From a virus, in the IMG/VR virus record IMGVR_UViG_3300032287_002488, positions 1 to 26,706 of that record: a stretch of DNA of 26,706 nucleotides, one strand, 5' to 3'. A program made the translations under genes and the position numbers. Under the pieces are notes generated by a model. That model was not told where the DNA came from, searched no databases, and worked only from the letters and a program-made list of their open reading frames with translations. Numbering within the stretch: the first letter of the stretch is position 1; each line of letters begins with the position of its first letter. Positions 6,811 to 14,702 of the stretch are shown in pieces.

Positions 6811-7329
6811 TTACATTCCACCAAATAAAAATGCGTCATCAAAAATATCTGCTGGTGTGCTGATCTTTTCACCTGTGATTGAATTGTTTGCAATCTTAAT
6901 TGTAGTAATTGAACTGTTTGCAATTTTGGATGTGATGATTGAATCGTCTGCAACTTTAATTGTAGTGATTGAACTGTTTGCAATCTTAGTTGTAGTGACT
7001 GAATCTGTGGCCAACGCTGTTTCTGTTACTGCACCCGCTAAAAGTTGACTTGAAGAAACTTGATTAAAAGTTATAACAACAGGCGCACGATACGTTGCGA
7101 TGACATTATTTGAACCAGAAGAAGGTGGTTCAGTAAAAGTAATTATGCCATTTGTTACGCTATAAGAATCAACCGGAGTTTGTATAACACCATTGACAAT
7201 AATTTCAACAGCATTTGCATCATCAATATCACGTGTTAATGTGAACTGTGTACAAGCGCCAGTTCCGTTGAATTTTTCAACTCCTATTGTAAAAGAATTG
7301 ACTTCCGGATTATTGCCAATATATGCCAT
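6811..7329 (-). CDS. YIGN-type tail-fibre-like protein with decapeptide repeats (172 aa)
   Basis: Residues 1-83 form the YIGN domain, paralogous to the 121-aa protein at 3054-3419, with GTGACTQF at 22-29, VNG at 45-47 and SSGSNNVI at 70-77. Residues 109-157 hold five decapeptide repeats of the form xSITTxKIAN, a pattern typical of trimeric phage fibre shafts. The C-terminus ends DDAFLFGGM. The start ATG shares one base with the stop of the upstream 110-aa gene (TAATG), implying coupled translation. I infer a short fibre or fibre-adaptor subunit, first in a cassette followed by a small beta-rich protein and a glycine-rich adhesin. No enzyme motif is visible. Confidence 0.7.
   Translation of the reverse strand: MAYIGNNPEVNSFTIGVEKFNGTGACTQFTLTRDIDDANAVEIIVNGVIQTPVDSYSVTNGIITFTEPPSSGSNNVIATYRAPVVITFNQVSSSQLLAGAVTETALATDSVTTTKIANSSITTIKVADDSIITSKIANSSITTIKIANNSITGEKISTPADIFDDAFLFGGM
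6859..7005 (-). repeat. Five 30-base (decapeptide) tandem repeats
   Basis: Each unit encodes about ten residues: DSVTTTKIAN, SSITTIKVAD, DSIITSKIAN, SSITTIKIAN and NSITGEKIS. At DNA level the copies share phrases such as TTGCAAACAGTTCAATCA, so the array is recent enough to recombine. Confidence 0.8.
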
Positions 7330-7661
7330 TAGGTAATCTCCAGAACCGAAACAATAACATCCGCCGATGATGCTACAGAAGTATTTACTCGTAAGTAATC
7401 ACCTGCTTCAAGAACTAGTTTTTGATCTCCACCAATAGGTACCAAAGCGCCACCAGGAGCAACTGTAGCATCTTTAATGATAAAAACATTACCCTGAATG
7501 GTACCACCATTTAGTGTAACACTTACACCAATTGGTGTTGTTATAAGATTGGCAATCGTCATACCAATGACGGTTGTTTGAACACCCGCACCGGCAGCAT
7601 ATACATTTTCCGTAGCAGTACCTGCCGATTTGAGTGTGTAGTTTCTAAAATTGTTAGCCAT
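7329..7661 (-). CDS. Small beta-rich virion protein (110 aa)
   Basis: A 110-residue protein beginning MANNFRNYTLKSAG. It contains the strand series VIGMTIANL (near 31-39), IGVSVTLNGG, VFIIKDATVAPGG and KLVLEAGDYLRVN (near 80-92), and ends VSVLEIT. This matches the plan of the 112-aa and 127-aa proteins and is the most typical of the three. Similar short proteins are recurrent in the fibre regions of marine T4-like phages, where they are annotated as virion or hypothetical proteins. It overlaps the next gene by one base (TAATG) and is preceded by a GAGG ribosome binding site and a late-promoter-like element. It may supply the subunit on which the following fibre proteins assemble, but this is inference. 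Confidence 0.7.
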   Translation of the reverse strand: MANNFRNYTLKSAGTATENVYAAGAGVQTTVIGMTIANLITTPIGVSVTLNGGTIQGNVFIIKDATVAPGGALVPIGGDQKLVLEAGDYLRVNTSVASSADVIVSVLEIT

Positions 7662-7680
7662 TAAATCCTCTGTTTTTCAG

Positions 7681-7688
7681 TATTTATT
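7681..7688 (-). promoter_or_regulatory. Candidate T4-like late promoter
   Basis: The minus strand reads AATAAATA, one mismatch from the T4 late element TATAAATA. It lies 19 bases before the ATG at 7661 and its first base is the last base of the 254-aa gene's stop. Position and spacing resemble the candidate at 3872-3879. Both lie near the head of an adhesin cassette. Confidence 0.35.
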
Positions 7689-8452
7689 CAACCTAGAGCA
7701 ATAGCAAAAGCAATTGATTCTTCTGTTATCGTTGCGATTGTATTATAAATTGCCGTGTTTGCTGCGTTGATAGTGTTATAAATTCCCGTGTTTGCTGCAC
7801 CGACTAGTGAAGTGATATTAGCCGTGCTTGCATTTAAGTTGGTGGTATTAACTGAGCCAGCAACACTCAGATCATCGAAACCAATAGAATCTAAAGTGAC
7901 ATTACCCGAAACAGTTAAATTGCCGTGTAAGAATGTGTCGCCACCAACATATAAGTTACTTGAAACATTTGCTGTAGAAATGTTTGAGAAGAAAGATGTT
8001 CCAGTTACATTCAAACTATTGGCAATATTTGCTGAACCTTTGACATCCAAATCGTCAAAGCCAACAGCATCAAGTGTAACATTACCTGAGATTGTCAAAT
8101 TACCGTAGATGAAAGAATCGCCACCAACAAACAGTCTGTTAGTAACATTAATAGAAGCAACGTTACCAATTAAGTTTGCGCTGCGACCAACGATTAAATC
8201 TAAAGGTATTGAAACATTACTGCTTGACACAAGAACGTTAGCAATGTTCGCCGTATTAACCGTTAGAGTATTAATGTTGGCTAGTGTGCGAACATTCAAA
8301 GAAGCAGCAGAACCTTCAATGAAAATTGAAGAGTTCATTACAAAACCGCCACCCGTGTTGTCGGTTAGATTATTTGCAACCGCAACTAAAGTAGATGTGG
8401 TTGTTAACCATTCCGCAAACGTATTGGCTGTTGATATTTGATTTATTGCCAT
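7688..8452 (-). CDS. Tail-fibre-like repeat protein (254 aa)
   Basis: The N-terminus (MAINQISTANTFAEWLTTTS, with a following VAVANNLTD) resembles the N-terminal domain found on many marine myophage fibre proteins. Residues 50-100 are Asn/Val/Ser-rich strands. Residues 107-140 and 167-200 form two copies of a roughly 60-residue unit centred on L(F/Y)VGGD(S/T)F, GNLT(I/V)SGNVTLD and GFDDL. Residues 209-240 hold two short IYNTI repeats, and the last 14 residues are hydrophobic. The protein is short for a full fibre and has no receptor-binding or S74 peptidase domain, so it may be a fibre base or connector. It begins one base after the stop of the coiled-coil gene. Confidence 0.75.
   Translation of the reverse strand: MAINQISTANTFAEWLTTTSTLVAVANNLTDNTGGGFVMNSSIFIEGSAASLNVRTLANINTLTVNTANIANVLVSSSNVSIPLDLIVGRSANLIGNVASINVTNRLFVGGDSFIYGNLTISGNVTLDAVGFDDLDVKGSANIANSLNVTGTSFFSNISTANVSSNLYVGGDTFLHGNLTVSGNVTLDSIGFDDLSVAGSVNTTNLNASTANITSLVGAANTGIYNTINAANTAIYNTIATITEESIAFAIALG
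7853..8134 (-). repeat. Two 180-base direct repeats in the 254-aa fibre gene
   Basis: The unit encodes residues 107-140 and 167-200 with a period of 60 residues. Shared protein blocks are VGGD, GNLT, SGNVTLD and GFDDL. DNA copies are visibly diverged at third positions. Confidence 0.7.
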
Positions 8453-8453
8453 C

Positions 8454-8675
8454 TTATGTTCTCGTTACAAGTTGTTGCAGAAGATTTTTTATATCTGTCA
8501 TATCCTGCTCTAGTTTTTGTACTTTATTTTTCATTTCTTCTTGTTCTTCTATTCTTTTTTTAGCCAGCAGACGTTGAGCCTTGTATTTCTCAAGGCCCTC
8601 AACATCTGTATTTAACAACGCTCGATTCGTGATATCACGAACCAATGTTGGATTATCTTTAATTCTGACTAACAT
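8454..8675 (-). CDS. Short coiled-coil virion-region protein (73 aa)
   Basis: A 73-residue protein. Residues 1-25 (MLVRIKDNPTLVRDITNRAL, then NTD) form a short head. Residues 26-70 are a charged helix with hydrophobic heptad positions (YKAQRLLAKK, KVQKLEQDM, IKNLLQQLV) typical of a coiled coil. Small proteins with this head and a coiled-coil tail are recurrent next to the large virion proteins of marine T4-like phages. The function is not known. The ATG overlaps the stop of the upstream DUF4815 gene (TAATG), so translation is probably coupled to that protein. A structural clamp or trimerisation peptide is one possibility. Confidence 0.75.
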   Translation of the reverse strand: MLVRIKDNPTLVRDITNRALLNTDVEGLEKYKAQRLLAKKRIEEQEEMKNKVQKLEQDMTDIKNLLQQLVTRT

Positions 8676-11600
8676 TATAGTGAATCAGGTAAAGCAACAA
8701 CTCTTAGTTCTTTTACTTTAGGAACATCAGTTGGATCAGGTGATGTCATTACAATTTTAATTGCAAAAGTTCCAAATGATGTGTACGTTACATTTCCTGA
8801 AATGTAATTAATGTTATTAACAGCATTGCCATTTGTACCAGGAGCAAATGTCATTTCACGATAATCATCTTGGTTCGTAGATACAAAAGTGCCTCCGTTA
8901 ATTTGTGTCAACAAAGACCAATTTTTCTCATTAAATATTTGTGGATCACCGGATGCAAGATATTTTGCGTATACGTAGATTCTACCTCTTGGTGGTAAAT
9001 AACCCAACAGATATACACGTAAATCGCCAGAATCAAAGCCCGGTGCCAATTGAACACTACGTGTTAAATAACGAACTAACGCATTACCGCCAGATTTTCT
9101 ATCTTCACCATTATAAATTACCGTAGCACCAGAACCGTCTCCAGTAATTGATACTGTTGGTGATGTAGAATAACCAGAACCGGCGGCGGTCAAATTAATA
9201 CCAACAATTTGTCCACCCGAAATATTTGCAGTAGCGACAGCATCAACTCCGTTTCCACCAGAAATAGCAATACTTGCGGTTGTGTAACCAGTACCCGGAT
9301 TTGTTACTACAAAATCTCCTTGTCTCAGTTGAAGATTATTAATAAGATTTTGAACAGCAAGAAGATTTAATCGAGTTCGATCAATCATTGGCGAAATATC
9401 ACGATTTACTGTTGCCATGGTTGTACGCAACGAGAATGTAGTGTTACCTGTTGCCTTGTTTAAGGAACGACGACCACGACCATCATTCATTTCATAGTTA
9501 GAATTTGGATCGAATTCAATATATGGATGACTTGCTCCTACTGTGTTTTCAGCAATAAATTCATATTTCAAACTTGTATTTGCTAGAACAATATCAGTAG
9601 ACATTACGTGCATCAAATCAAATAATACATTTGCAGATTGACGAGACATGTTTACTTCAAAATGAGCATAACCTGGTGTTGTCGTAGAGTATGCGTTTTT
9701 GTTTATCGCAAACATCATGTCAGACGTTTGATCCGCTGTCCAAGTTGAACCGTTTTGTGACAAGAACAATGAACCAACATAAGGTTGCTCGGAAATTTTT
9801 GTAGAAGATGCAATGTTTGTCTGACCAATTTCAGCACAATATGCTTCATAACCAATAGAGTTCGATAACAAGACGACAGAATGTTCACCCGGCAACAAGA
9901 AAACTGGTACTGGGAATCTAAATTCCGTGTATTTTGTCGGATCGGTTATGCTAGGCACTTGTGTTGTTTTAACTTTATCTGGAGTTAAAGTCACATCAGC
10001 AAATGGATAAACTATGTTAGTAGGATAACCATTTTCAACTGTACGTATCTGACATGTAACTGGCGCTTGTGCATCCTTTGTTCTAACACAAACTCGAATG
10101 CTTGACACCATAATACCTTGTGGATATTGAGCGCCTACAAAGAATGTTTGTGCAAGAGGATCACGTGGTGGTTGCGGTGGCGGTGTGGTACTACTGGAAC
10201 TTCTAGTAGTTCTCACCGTTCTTTCTTCAACCAAGTCTCTGGATTCAACTCTAGGAACAAGAGTCGAAACAATCGTTTCTTGTACAGTTTGAATTAAGCC
10301 TTGTGCAAAGAAAGAAACATCACCGTTAGTTGTTGATTTTTCAACTGAACCACTTGGATCGTCATTTATACGCAACTGTTTTTGTCCGGCTCGGAACACA
10401 TCTTGAGGAATTAAAAATACTCCAGCAGTTGCACCCTCAGCCGTTGATTCTAATCTTCCAATACTATAACCAGAAGTTGTATCGGGGACTGTTGTCCAAT
10501 TTGTAGAAACATTTGCAGTTCTTGTAATTGTGTTATAAGCGTTAATTACTGCTGATTGTCCAGCACCAGTTCCATCAATGATTCTAATTGTTTGTCCAAC
10601 ATAATCGGTTGTGTTTGACGCTCCACCCGCATGATAGCCTAATTCAATAGTCGAAACTGTAGCGGATCTTGCTGTGCCACTAAAGTGTTGCCACTCGGAC
10701 AGTAAATTGTTTGTTTCTGGTGTGCCACCAACAGCATAAACACCTCCTGTAGCACTAGACCAAGAACCATAAGTATCTGAAGGAACAAAACTAACAACAA
10801 ATGCATCGTTGTTTGAAGTTAAAACAACAGTTGCTTCACCCATAACTTGATTAGTTAAGTTGTCACGAAACTCAATTACTTCTTGATCACTTGGTGCCGT
10901 ATGGTATGTTAAATTATTATTGGCAAATTTAAGTAAATTTGCACGGAAAATATACTGATCAATTGTTTCGTTATCGAAAAATGAGAACAGAGGCGTTAAG
11001 GGTTTGAAGCCAGTTCCTGTAAATATAACATACAGTTCTCTCATAAACTGAACAATACTGACATCAACAATTTTATCACCCAAAGATGTAGACAATTCTT
11101 CTGGAATAATTTGTTCAAGTATACCTGTTCTTACTTGCTCTTCTGTTCTTGTCGTTCTTCTTCTTCTTGTCGTTGAGCCATCACTATTTGTTCTTCTTCT
11201 ACTTGATGTGCTAACTCCTGTAAAAGTTGTTTCCCAAGAATTCCAAGTTGTAGTGGCGGCAACTGCATTGATTTTATCCCATGCATCACGTGCTTCTTGA
11301 CCGCCAGTCAAATCGACATTCTGTGCTTCGATTCTGTTATCTGATTTCCAAACATCAGAAGGAGGGTCAAGAACAATTCTTCCAAGATAAGTAATGACAC
11401 TAAATGGATTAATATTTACAGACTTAGACGCTAAATTTTGTGTTAAGAAACTCTCTTCAGAACTTTTTAGTGTAAGAAGAGGACCATTAAATTCAATGCC
11501 AGAATCTGAGGGGCTAGCATTGGAGAACACACCTACAGAATAAATGTTAAATGTGTTTCTTGCTAAATTATCCAGTGTATCAATTGATGCTGAAAAATCT

Positions 11601-14600
11601 GTAGCAGTAAAATCAGCAACAGTTTTATCTGAAAACGGATCAACTAGAATTCCGTTTTTAAATCTAGGTAAACCTGTGCTATCAATTATTGACAAATCTT
11701 GCTTATTCAAAGCGCCTTGTTCCATCAGAGATAGAGAAGTGTAATATTCAAGATTTTGGATACGTTTTTCTAACGCACCGATGTCTTTCATTGTATAACG
11801 TTTGTTATCGAAACTTTGAATTCTCGTCATCTCGGAAAAAGCAAGATATGCTGGATATGTTAAAATATACAGAGTCATTGCTTCCGCTGGCTGTTCAGGA
11901 GCCTTTGGCACAGTTGATGGAACACCAATTAATACATCAAAGTTTCCGTTTGTATTTAAAATAACTCGGTCAATACGAGGTAAATAAAAACCATAATTGT
12001 AATTTAAATCTGTTCCAGGTTCTGGAAGTTTAGGACCAGCACCACGCTCTTCAACATCAAACACATAATTGTTTGCTGTAACTGTGTTTGTTGCATCCAA
12101 ACGAACTGGTCGGAAATCAAAATTGTCGGACAAATCAAGAGAAACACCACCTGCTGTAGTATATCCAGGTATGCTACCGTAATCAAAAACACCAGGACCT
12201 TGGCGTGTATATGAATCAACATTAAAGTAACCAGTGCCTGAAGAAATGAAACGATTATAACGTACAAGCAACGGTCCTTTTGGTGCTGGATAACCAGGCT
12301 TCAGAGTAATTGATCCCCAATCATAATAAGAATCTTTTTGGCCTGTTGTTAGTGTATAGAAAGAAGTTATGTTTGAATACGATCCAGCATTATAACTTGT
12401 TGTGTTAATCTGTACGCCATTAAAATCAAAAATTGCATTAATTGAGTGTATATCTGCTGCAAACAATGACTGAGGAATATCAGGTGTTCTTACAAGAATC
12501 GTGTTTGCATTAATAATTGTTTGACCATCTGGCGATGAAACAAAAACTGCACCATTACCAAAAACATTATTTGATGTTGTTACACCAGTGCCATTTGCTG
12601 CAAGTCTTGTATTTGCACGAACAAATGTTTTTGTTTTTGATGTAGGATTAGTAGTAAGAATGGTGCCGTAAATATTTGCAACCATGTTACCACCATCCGT
12701 AACGGAAATGGTACGAGCAACTGGGTCAACAGACATCACGTGTGCAGGCACAATCGAACCCACATCATAATTACTTGTTCCTTTACTTGTGACAATTAAA
12801 GTATAATATTGTTGTTTATCTGCTGTTGCTGTTGCAGTCAACAAAGATTCACCCGTTCCTAAAGAAAGCGGTGAAGATACACCCGCAGCAAACGATACAG
12901 TCTGATATAAACGACGATACGTATAACTGAAAGAAGAGATTGTATTATCTGCAACATTTTCTTCACCTACTCTTATCAAAAGAGGTTCATTACCAGAATC
13001 GGTAATGGAAGTCATGAGATGCTCGATTGGATTGTAAGAAACGGTCCTTGAATATGGATGAATGTTAGCCGAAACTGATCGTGTTGTACCAGCACCAGTC
13101 ATCATTGCTAGAGATTCCACTTGTCCAAAATCAAAGTCGATAACGAACTGTGACGATGTGCCAATTGCTGTGCTATATGGATTGTCTACAGTTACATTTC
13201 TTGTTGCGCCCTCATAAAATTTAATTGTGCGTGGAAATTGGCCTGCGCCAGGACCAGCAACAATTCTAAATTTAGCACCAAGATACGCATCATTGTTAGC
13301 AGAAAATCCTGATGGCAAAGTAAACGTTGTTGTATTACCTAATACAATATTGTATCCATTACTTGTTGTTGTATTAAACAGTGTACGAACATTAATATCG
13401 GATAAAAATGTTTTGTAGATGTAAGTATTACCATCTTGAGCATTCGCAGATTCCTCAAAAGAAATCATTTTAATTTTAGCAGAGCCGACTCTTACGTTAT
13501 CTAAGTTCGCCGTGTTTGCTTGAATGTTTACAAGTGTACCGGCATCAACCGAATACAATTCTACGTTAGCAAATTGATTTGTTGGGAAAGTGCCAAAAAA
13601 ACTGTTAGCAAAAACATAGTATCCAGGATTTGCTGTTATACGACGACCAGTAACTGTTTGTGTAGTTCTTGGTTTAGGTACGGTAATAGTCGTTGATGAA
13701 GTTTTTTCGTTTTCATAACCACGAACGTATGCTTTACCTGGGCCAAGTACAACATTAGTAAATGCTGTATTTGAAGAATCTGCTAAAGCAAGACTAAACG
13801 GCTTTGTTATATAATCACCAGACTCATCAAAAGTACGTCTTGCTAGAGTATCACCTAGTGGTCCGTAAATAGGAACTTCAATTACCCTCTGAGCAATACC
13901 CTCTTTGAACTGACTCAACTCGATAAACTGAGTTAGGTCTGTACTATCTACGCTACGAGTTGTGAGAGTTAAATCTATTTTTAATCTATCTGCACCAGGC
14001 GCTTGAAAATTTGATGCAGATTGTGCTGGATCAAGTAACGATGTATCTTCGGTATAATCGACAATTTCTTCTGTAACTTGAAAGCCTACAATTACATTTG
14101 AATTCCTATTGTATTTTGACAGGGCAACCGACTGTGCCGAATTGCGAACGAAAACACCTTCATAATAAAACACACCATCATTAATAGAAAACGATTGTGA
14201 ATTACCTGTTGGATTTGTAGAAGCGACATTTGCATAATATTGTGTCGCACCAAACTCAGCGTTGGCGGTAACAATTTCTTCGTTGACTCCAAAATCCGAA
14301 CCGTATAATTGACTAATAATAAGTGTAACAGGCTCACCAGATGTAGTATCAGCATTATATGATTTTAACACATATGCTTTTTTTGTTCCTGTTGTATTGG
14401 TAATATACTGTTTATCAAAAGTATTATAATTAATATCAACGCCAGAATATGATGTAGATACATTAAGATAAGAAGTATTTTGAATAAAGATTTGTCCACC
14501 GGAAACAAGTGAACCTGTTTTAAATACGTGATCGCCAAATTTTTTAATTTGGTCTTGTAAAATAGTTTGAGACTGAATTAGTTCACGGGACTGAACAGCA

Positions 14601-14692
14601 AAGCCGGGCTTATATAAAACTCTATAGTAGTTTTTATCTTCGTTAAAATCATCATAATACGGATCAACATTAAAATTTGTAGTTAGTGCCAT
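8675..14692 (-). CDS. DUF4815-type large virion structural protein (2005 aa)
   Basis: A 2005-residue protein. The N-terminus (PYYDDFNEDKNYYRVLYKPG and then QSRELIQSQT, QIKKFGDHVF) is the signature of the DUF4815 family of phage structural proteins, found in marine myophages downstream of the baseplate wedge genes. Basic or low-complexity linkers lie at about 1161-1186 (Arg/Thr-rich) and 1490-1507 (Ser-Thr-Pro). The second is followed by RDPLAQTFFVG, a motif shared by many marine phage virion proteins. Residues about 1793-1860 hold two GxGY beta repeats. The C-terminal 130 residues (from the RSVQLAPGFDSGDLRVY block) look like a compact end domain. The position after gp8 is where T4 has gp9 to gp12, so a peripheral baseplate or fibre-attachment role is likely. 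The start follows an AAAGG site eleven bases upstream, before the ATG at 14692. Confidence 0.85.
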   Translation of the reverse strand: MALTTNFNVDPYYDDFNEDKNYYRVLYKPGFAVQSRELIQSQTILQDQIKKFGDHVFKTGSLVSGGQIFIQNTSYLNVSTSYSGVDINYNTFDKQYITNTTGTKKAYVLKSYNADTTSGEPVTLIISQLYGSDFGVNEEIVTANAEFGATQYYANVASTNPTGNSQSFSINDGVFYYEGVFVRNSAQSVALSKYNRNSNVIVGFQVTEEIVDYTEDTSLLDPAQSASNFQAPGADRLKIDLTLTTRSVDSTDLTQFIELSQFKEGIAQRVIEVPIYGPLGDTLARRTFDESGDYITKPFSLALADSSNTAFTNVVLGPGKAYVRGYENEKTSSTTITVPKPRTTQTVTGRRITANPGYYVFANSFFGTFPTNQFANVELYSVDAGTLVNIQANTANLDNVRVGSAKIKMISFEESANAQDGNTYIYKTFLSDINVRTLFNTTTSNGYNIVLGNTTTFTLPSGFSANNDAYLGAKFRIVAGPGAGQFPRTIKFYEGATRNVTVDNPYSTAIGTSSQFVIDFDFGQVESLAMMTGAGTTRSVSANIHPYSRTVSYNPIEHLMTSITDSGNEPLLIRVGEENVADNTISSFSYTYRRLYQTVSFAAGVSSPLSLGTGESLLTATATADKQQYYTLIVTSKGTSNYDVGSIVPAHVMSVDPVARTISVTDGGNMVANIYGTILTTNPTSKTKTFVRANTRLAANGTGVTTSNNVFGNGAVFVSSPDGQTIINANTILVRTPDIPQSLFAADIHSINAIFDFNGVQINTTSYNAGSYSNITSFYTLTTGQKDSYYDWGSITLKPGYPAPKGPLLVRYNRFISSGTGYFNVDSYTRQGPGVFDYGSIPGYTTAGGVSLDLSDNFDFRPVRLDATNTVTANNYVFDVEERGAGPKLPEPGTDLNYNYGFYLPRIDRVILNTNGNFDVLIGVPSTVPKAPEQPAEAMTLYILTYPAYLAFSEMTRIQSFDNKRYTMKDIGALEKRIQNLEYYTSLSLMEQGALNKQDLSIIDSTGLPRFKNGILVDPFSDKTVADFTATDFSASIDTLDNLARNTFNIYSVGVFSNASPSDSGIEFNGPLLTLKSSEESFLTQNLASKSVNINPFSVITYLGRIVLDPPSDVWKSDNRIEAQNVDLTGGQEARDAWDKINAVAATTTWNSWETTFTGVSTSSRRRTNSDGSTTRRRRTTRTEEQVRTGILEQIIPEELSTSLGDKIVDVSIVQFMRELYVIFTGTGFKPLTPLFSFFDNETIDQYIFRANLLKFANNNLTYHTAPSDQEVIEFRDNLTNQVMGEATVVLTSNNDAFVVSFVPSDTYGSWSSATGGVYAVGGTPETNNLLSEWQHFSGTARSATVSTIELGYHAGGASNTTDYVGQTIRIIDGTGAGQSAVINAYNTITRTANVSTNWTTVPDTTSGYSIGRLESTAEGATAGVFLIPQDVFRAGQKQLRINDDPSGSVEKSTTNGDVSFFAQGLIQTVQETIVSTLVPRVESRDLVEERTVRTTRSSSSTTPPPQPPRDPLAQTFFVGAQYPQGIMVSSIRVCVRTKDAQAPVTCQIRTVENGYPTNIVYPFADVTLTPDKVKTTQVPSITDPTKYTEFRFPVPVFLLPGEHSVVLLSNSIGYEAYCAEIGQTNIASSTKISEQPYVGSLFLSQNGSTWTADQTSDMMFAINKNAYSTTTPGYAHFEVNMSRQSANVLFDLMHVMSTDIVLANTSLKYEFIAENTVGASHPYIEFDPNSNYEMNDGRGRRSLNKATGNTTFSLRTTMATVNRDISPMIDRTRLNLLAVQNLINNLQLRQGDFVVTNPGTGYTTASIAISGGNGVDAVATANISGGQIVGINLTAAGSGYSTSPTVSITGDGSGATVIYNGEDRKSGGNALVRYLTRSVQLAPGFDSGDLRVYLLGYLPPRGRIYVYAKYLASGDPQIFNEKNWSLLTQINGGTFVSTNQDDYREMTFAPGTNGNAVNNINYISGNVTYTSFGTFAIKIVMTSPDPTDVPKVKELRVVALPDSL
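9113..9316 (-). repeat. GxGY beta repeats inside the DUF4815 protein
   Basis: Residues about 1793-1860 read as two units: NPGTGYTTASIAISGGNG and AAGSGYSTSPTVSITGDG, separated by an ANISGGQIVGINL strand. The same unit occurs in the gp6, gp7-like and gp8 proteins. Confidence 0.7.
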
Positions 14693-14702
14693 TTATTAAC
14701 CT

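Noticed and set aside
6704-7048. Plus-strand 114-aa frame with IVVIELFAI repeats
   Set aside because: It is the mirror of the decapeptide repeats of the 172-aa protein and crosses a gene boundary. The minus-strand gene explains the repeats.
7788-8441. Plus-strand frames of 106 and 110 residues
   Set aside because: They lie fully opposite the 254-aa fibre gene in an operon that is otherwise all minus strand, with no start signals.
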